A stretch of 6,101 bases of DNA from an uncultured bacterium (GTDB taxonomy: Bacteria; Actinomycetota; Coriobacteriia; Coriobacteriales; Coriobacteriaceae). The translations under genes were made by a program, and so were the position numbers. The stretch lies in assembly GCA_905215225.1 (NCBI GenBank), contig CAJMPM010000100.1:1-6101 (forward strand). The letters run 5' to 3'. Shown here piece by piece: positions 5,859 to 6,101 of this stretch. The notes under the pieces are model-generated. The model was given only the letters and a program-made list of their open reading frames with translations, made no database searches and was not told the origin of the DNA. Every line of letters begins with the position of its first letter. Position 1 is the stretch's first letter.

Positions 5859-6101
5859 TTACTGGTCAGTCGGCTTTGCGACGCCGGACTCATCGGACCA
5901 GAGCTCGACACCCTTGTTCTTAAGGTAGTTGTCGGCATAGGCGCGACGGCCGCCGGGCTTGGCGGTGAGGTCGCCCATCATGTTGGAGAAGCCGCCGTCC
6001 ACCTTGATGGCGTCGCCGGTGGTAAAGTCCGAGCGCGTGGACGCCAGGAACATGACGGCGTTGGCGATATCGCTGACCTCGCCGATGCGGCGCGTGGCGA
6101 T
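5859..6101 (-). CDS. SDR family oxidoreductase, C-terminal part (gene continues past the window edge)
   Basis: Only the last 80 residues of this short-chain dehydrogenase/reductase are visible. They begin IATRRIGEVSDIANAVMFLAS and continue to TTGDAIKVDGG (27-37). This is the classic SDR C-terminal pattern RxGxxxDIAxxVxFLAS...TGxxxxVDGG, which packs near the substrate pocket and subunit interface. The catalytic Ser-Tyr-Lys and the cofactor motif lie outside the window. The 43-residue tail after VDGG (FSNMMGDLTAKPGG...LWSDESGVAKPTDQ) is much longer than the few residues usual for classical SDRs. The internal ATG at 6053 is not the start, because family sequence continues upstream of it. It is the first visible gene of the minus-strand operon with the MFS carrier and the Gfo/Idh/MocA enzyme. 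The specific substrate is not recognisable. Confidence 0.92.
   Translation of the reverse strand: MATRRIGEVSDIANAVMFLASTRSDFTTGDAIKVDGGFSNMMGDLTAKPGGRRAYADNYLKNKGVELWSDESGVAKPTDQ

Noticed and set aside
3616..5928. A 770-codon open frame on the plus strand
   Set aside because: It lies antisense across the Gfo/Idh/MocA and MFS genes, is dominated by Gly, Asp, His, Glu and Ala in a way typical of antisense frames in high-GC DNA, and has no recognisable domain.

Overview
The window is 6.1 kb of high-GC bacterial chromosome. Protein style, codon bias and gene content (a UlaA-type PTS IIC, Tex, an OFA-type MFS carrier with sugar or polyol dehydrogenases) suggest a gut actinobacterium of the Coriobacteriia, possibly Collinsella. 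That assignment is an inference from recognition, not a search. There are no rRNA or tRNA genes, CRISPR arrays, transposase genes or phage genes.

Layout. Positions 1-471 (+) hold the C-terminal third of an ascorbate/sugar PTS permease (UlaA/EIIC). It has an in-frame TAA at 34-36 inside otherwise well conserved sequence, so as written it is a broken gene. A strong intrinsic terminator follows at 531-565. Positions 566-869 are a convergent, AT-richer, non-coding spacer with several short inverted repeats. Positions 870-3017 (-) encode the RNA-binding transcription accessory protein Tex. Positions 3018-3426 are a second non-coding gap. It contains a 19-bp inverted repeat upstream of tex, a striking foldback element of about 160 bp (3099-3260) whose arms include a perfect 16-bp match, and a terminator (3321-3355) for the operon entering from the right.

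Positions 3427-6101 (-) are an apparent three-gene operon, read right to left: a short-chain dehydrogenase (SDR, only its C-terminus is in the window), an OFA-family MFS transporter, and a Gfo/Idh/MocA-family dehydrogenase. The intercistronic gaps are 65 and 69 bp. The second gap carries a perfect 13-bp-stem hairpin of the GACAAAGGG/CCCTTTGTC type. The carrier probably imports a small polyol, cyclitol, sugar acid or organic acid, and the two NAD(P)-dependent dehydrogenases oxidise, reduce or epimerise it. The substrate cannot be read from the sequence.

The most unusual items are the nonsense codon in ulaA, the foldback element upstream of tex, and the REP-like hairpin inside the catabolic operon. 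I found no evidence of a wholly new multi-gene system.
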